Source: Thalassocella blandensis
Lineage (GTDB): Bacteria; Pseudomonadota; Gammaproteobacteria; Pseudomonadales; Cellvibrionaceae
Assembly (NCBI GenBank): GCA_902141825.1
Contig: CABFPG010000015.1
Location: forward strand, 1-64,000
Length of the DNA: 64,000 nt
Direction: 5' to 3'
The position numbers were made by a program, and so were the translations under genes. This document shows positions 63,507 through 64,000 of the stretch, in pieces (the first letter of the stretch is position 1; each line of letters begins with the position of its first letter). The notes under the pieces were generated by a model that was not told the DNA's origin, searched no databases, and was given only the letters and a program-made list of their open reading frames with translations.

Positions 63507-64000
63507 ATGTATCCGAAACTACTACTTCGTTTCACCCTGATTTTGACGCTTCTGTCGGCAGCGTCATTCTGTTTTTCACAAACGTTTACCCATCCATTTT
63601 CTGAACTGGCAGACCCTAATATCGTTTACCACAATGGCTGGTACTACTACATGGGAACTGCTGGGAACGGGGTTAAAATGCGACGCGCTCAAACCCTTGA
63701 AGGTTTAAAATCTGCCCCATTAAAGATGGTGTTTTCAGGCGTTAATGGCGGACCTTGTTGCGCCTATTGGGCTCCTGAATTACATCGTATCAACAATAAG
63801 TGGTACATATATTTCACCGCCAACGATCAAGGACCTATCACCGGGCAAAGAATGTGGGTAGCTGAAAACAGCGCCGATAACCCTATGGAGGGTAGCTGGG
63901 TAAGTCGCGGTAGACTGTACGATACCGCTAACGATTTCTGGGCGATTGATGGCACGGTTTTTCAGTTGAACGGCCAGCTTTACTATGTTTATTCCGGTGT
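63507..64000 (+). CDS. GH43-family glycosidase, 5' part only
   Basis: The frame from the ATG at 63507 stays open to the window end (164 codons). A signal peptide (about 1-24, cleavage near CFS-Q) is followed by a five-bladed propeller start: ADPNIVYHNGWYYYMGT with the catalytic base Asp, CCAYWAPELHRINNKWYIYF, and WAIDGTVFQLNGQLYYVYSG with the second conserved Asp. GH43 enzymes are arabinofuranosidases, xylosidases or arabinanases, acting on plant or algal polysaccharide. Downstream domains are not visible. Confidence 0.9.
   Translation, partial: MYPKLLLRFTLILTLLSAASFCFSQTFTHPFSELADPNIVYHNGWYYYMGTAGNGVKMRRAQTLEGLKSAPLKMVFSGVNGGPCCAYWAPELHRINNKWYIYFTANDQGPITGQRMWVAENSADNPMEGSWVSRGRLYDTANDFWAIDGTVFQLNGQLYYVYSG

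Overview
The window looks like chromosomal DNA from a moderately AT-rich, polysaccharide-degrading marine gammaproteobacterium, most likely of the Cellvibrionaceae type (Saccharophagus, Teredinibacter or Cellvibrio-like). The main clues are secreted chitinases with long poly-Ser or Gly/Ser linkers joining chitin-binding modules, a GH43 glycosidase, many lipoproteins and outer-membrane barrels, and paired MipA/OmpV two-component modules. This placement is inferred from gene style; no rRNA or tRNA gene is visible.

Layout. 1-0.1 kb: tail of an IS3-type transposase. 0.4-3.4 kb: a small CGHG-motif protein, a CsbD-like protein and a lipoprotein. 4.0-6.9 kb: a GH18 chitinase and a membrane-anchored AraC regulator. 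7.4-10.7 kb: a small unknown, a Kelch lipoprotein and a kinase-like protein. 10.9-15.7 kb: a fused SecDF and a K+/H+ antiporter. 16-22 kb: secreted and envelope proteins, ending in a probable 3-keto-glycoside module (DUF1080 lipoprotein, GMC oxidoreductase, gluconate-dehydrogenase subunit-3-like protein).

22.1-31.5 kb is the most interesting block: a tight five-gene minus-strand operon. In transcription order it encodes a Ser/Thr kinase-cyclase-AAA-TPR fusion, a 398-aa unknown ending in Ala-Tyr-Pro-Phe-Thr-Cys-Ser, a fused leader-binding/YcaO cyclodehydratase, a thiazolinyl-imine-reductase-like protein, and an FHA/winged-helix protein. I read it as a TOMM-type (thiazole/oxazole-modified) RiPP system. 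The 398-aa protein may itself be the substrate, the ring may be reduced rather than oxidised, and kinase-FHA signalling is built in.

32.5-38.3 kb: alcohol dehydrogenase, cupin, AraC regulator and a two-subunit Fe-S/molybdopterin oxidoreductase. 38.7-48.8 kb: carbonic anhydrase, a MipA-RR-HK module, a divergent RND efflux pair and a periplasmic binding protein. 49.2-55.5 kb: GH19 chitinase, a second kinase-like protein, GNAT, BASS transporter with divergent TetR, and a subtilase. 56.1-59.0 kb: a second MipA-RR-HK module, paralogous to the first and in the same gene order. 59.1-63.0 kb: O-methyltransferase with divergent TetR, then a PepSY-RR-HK operon. The window ends inside a GH43 glycosidase gene.

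All functional calls rest on motifs read by eye. No database search was run.
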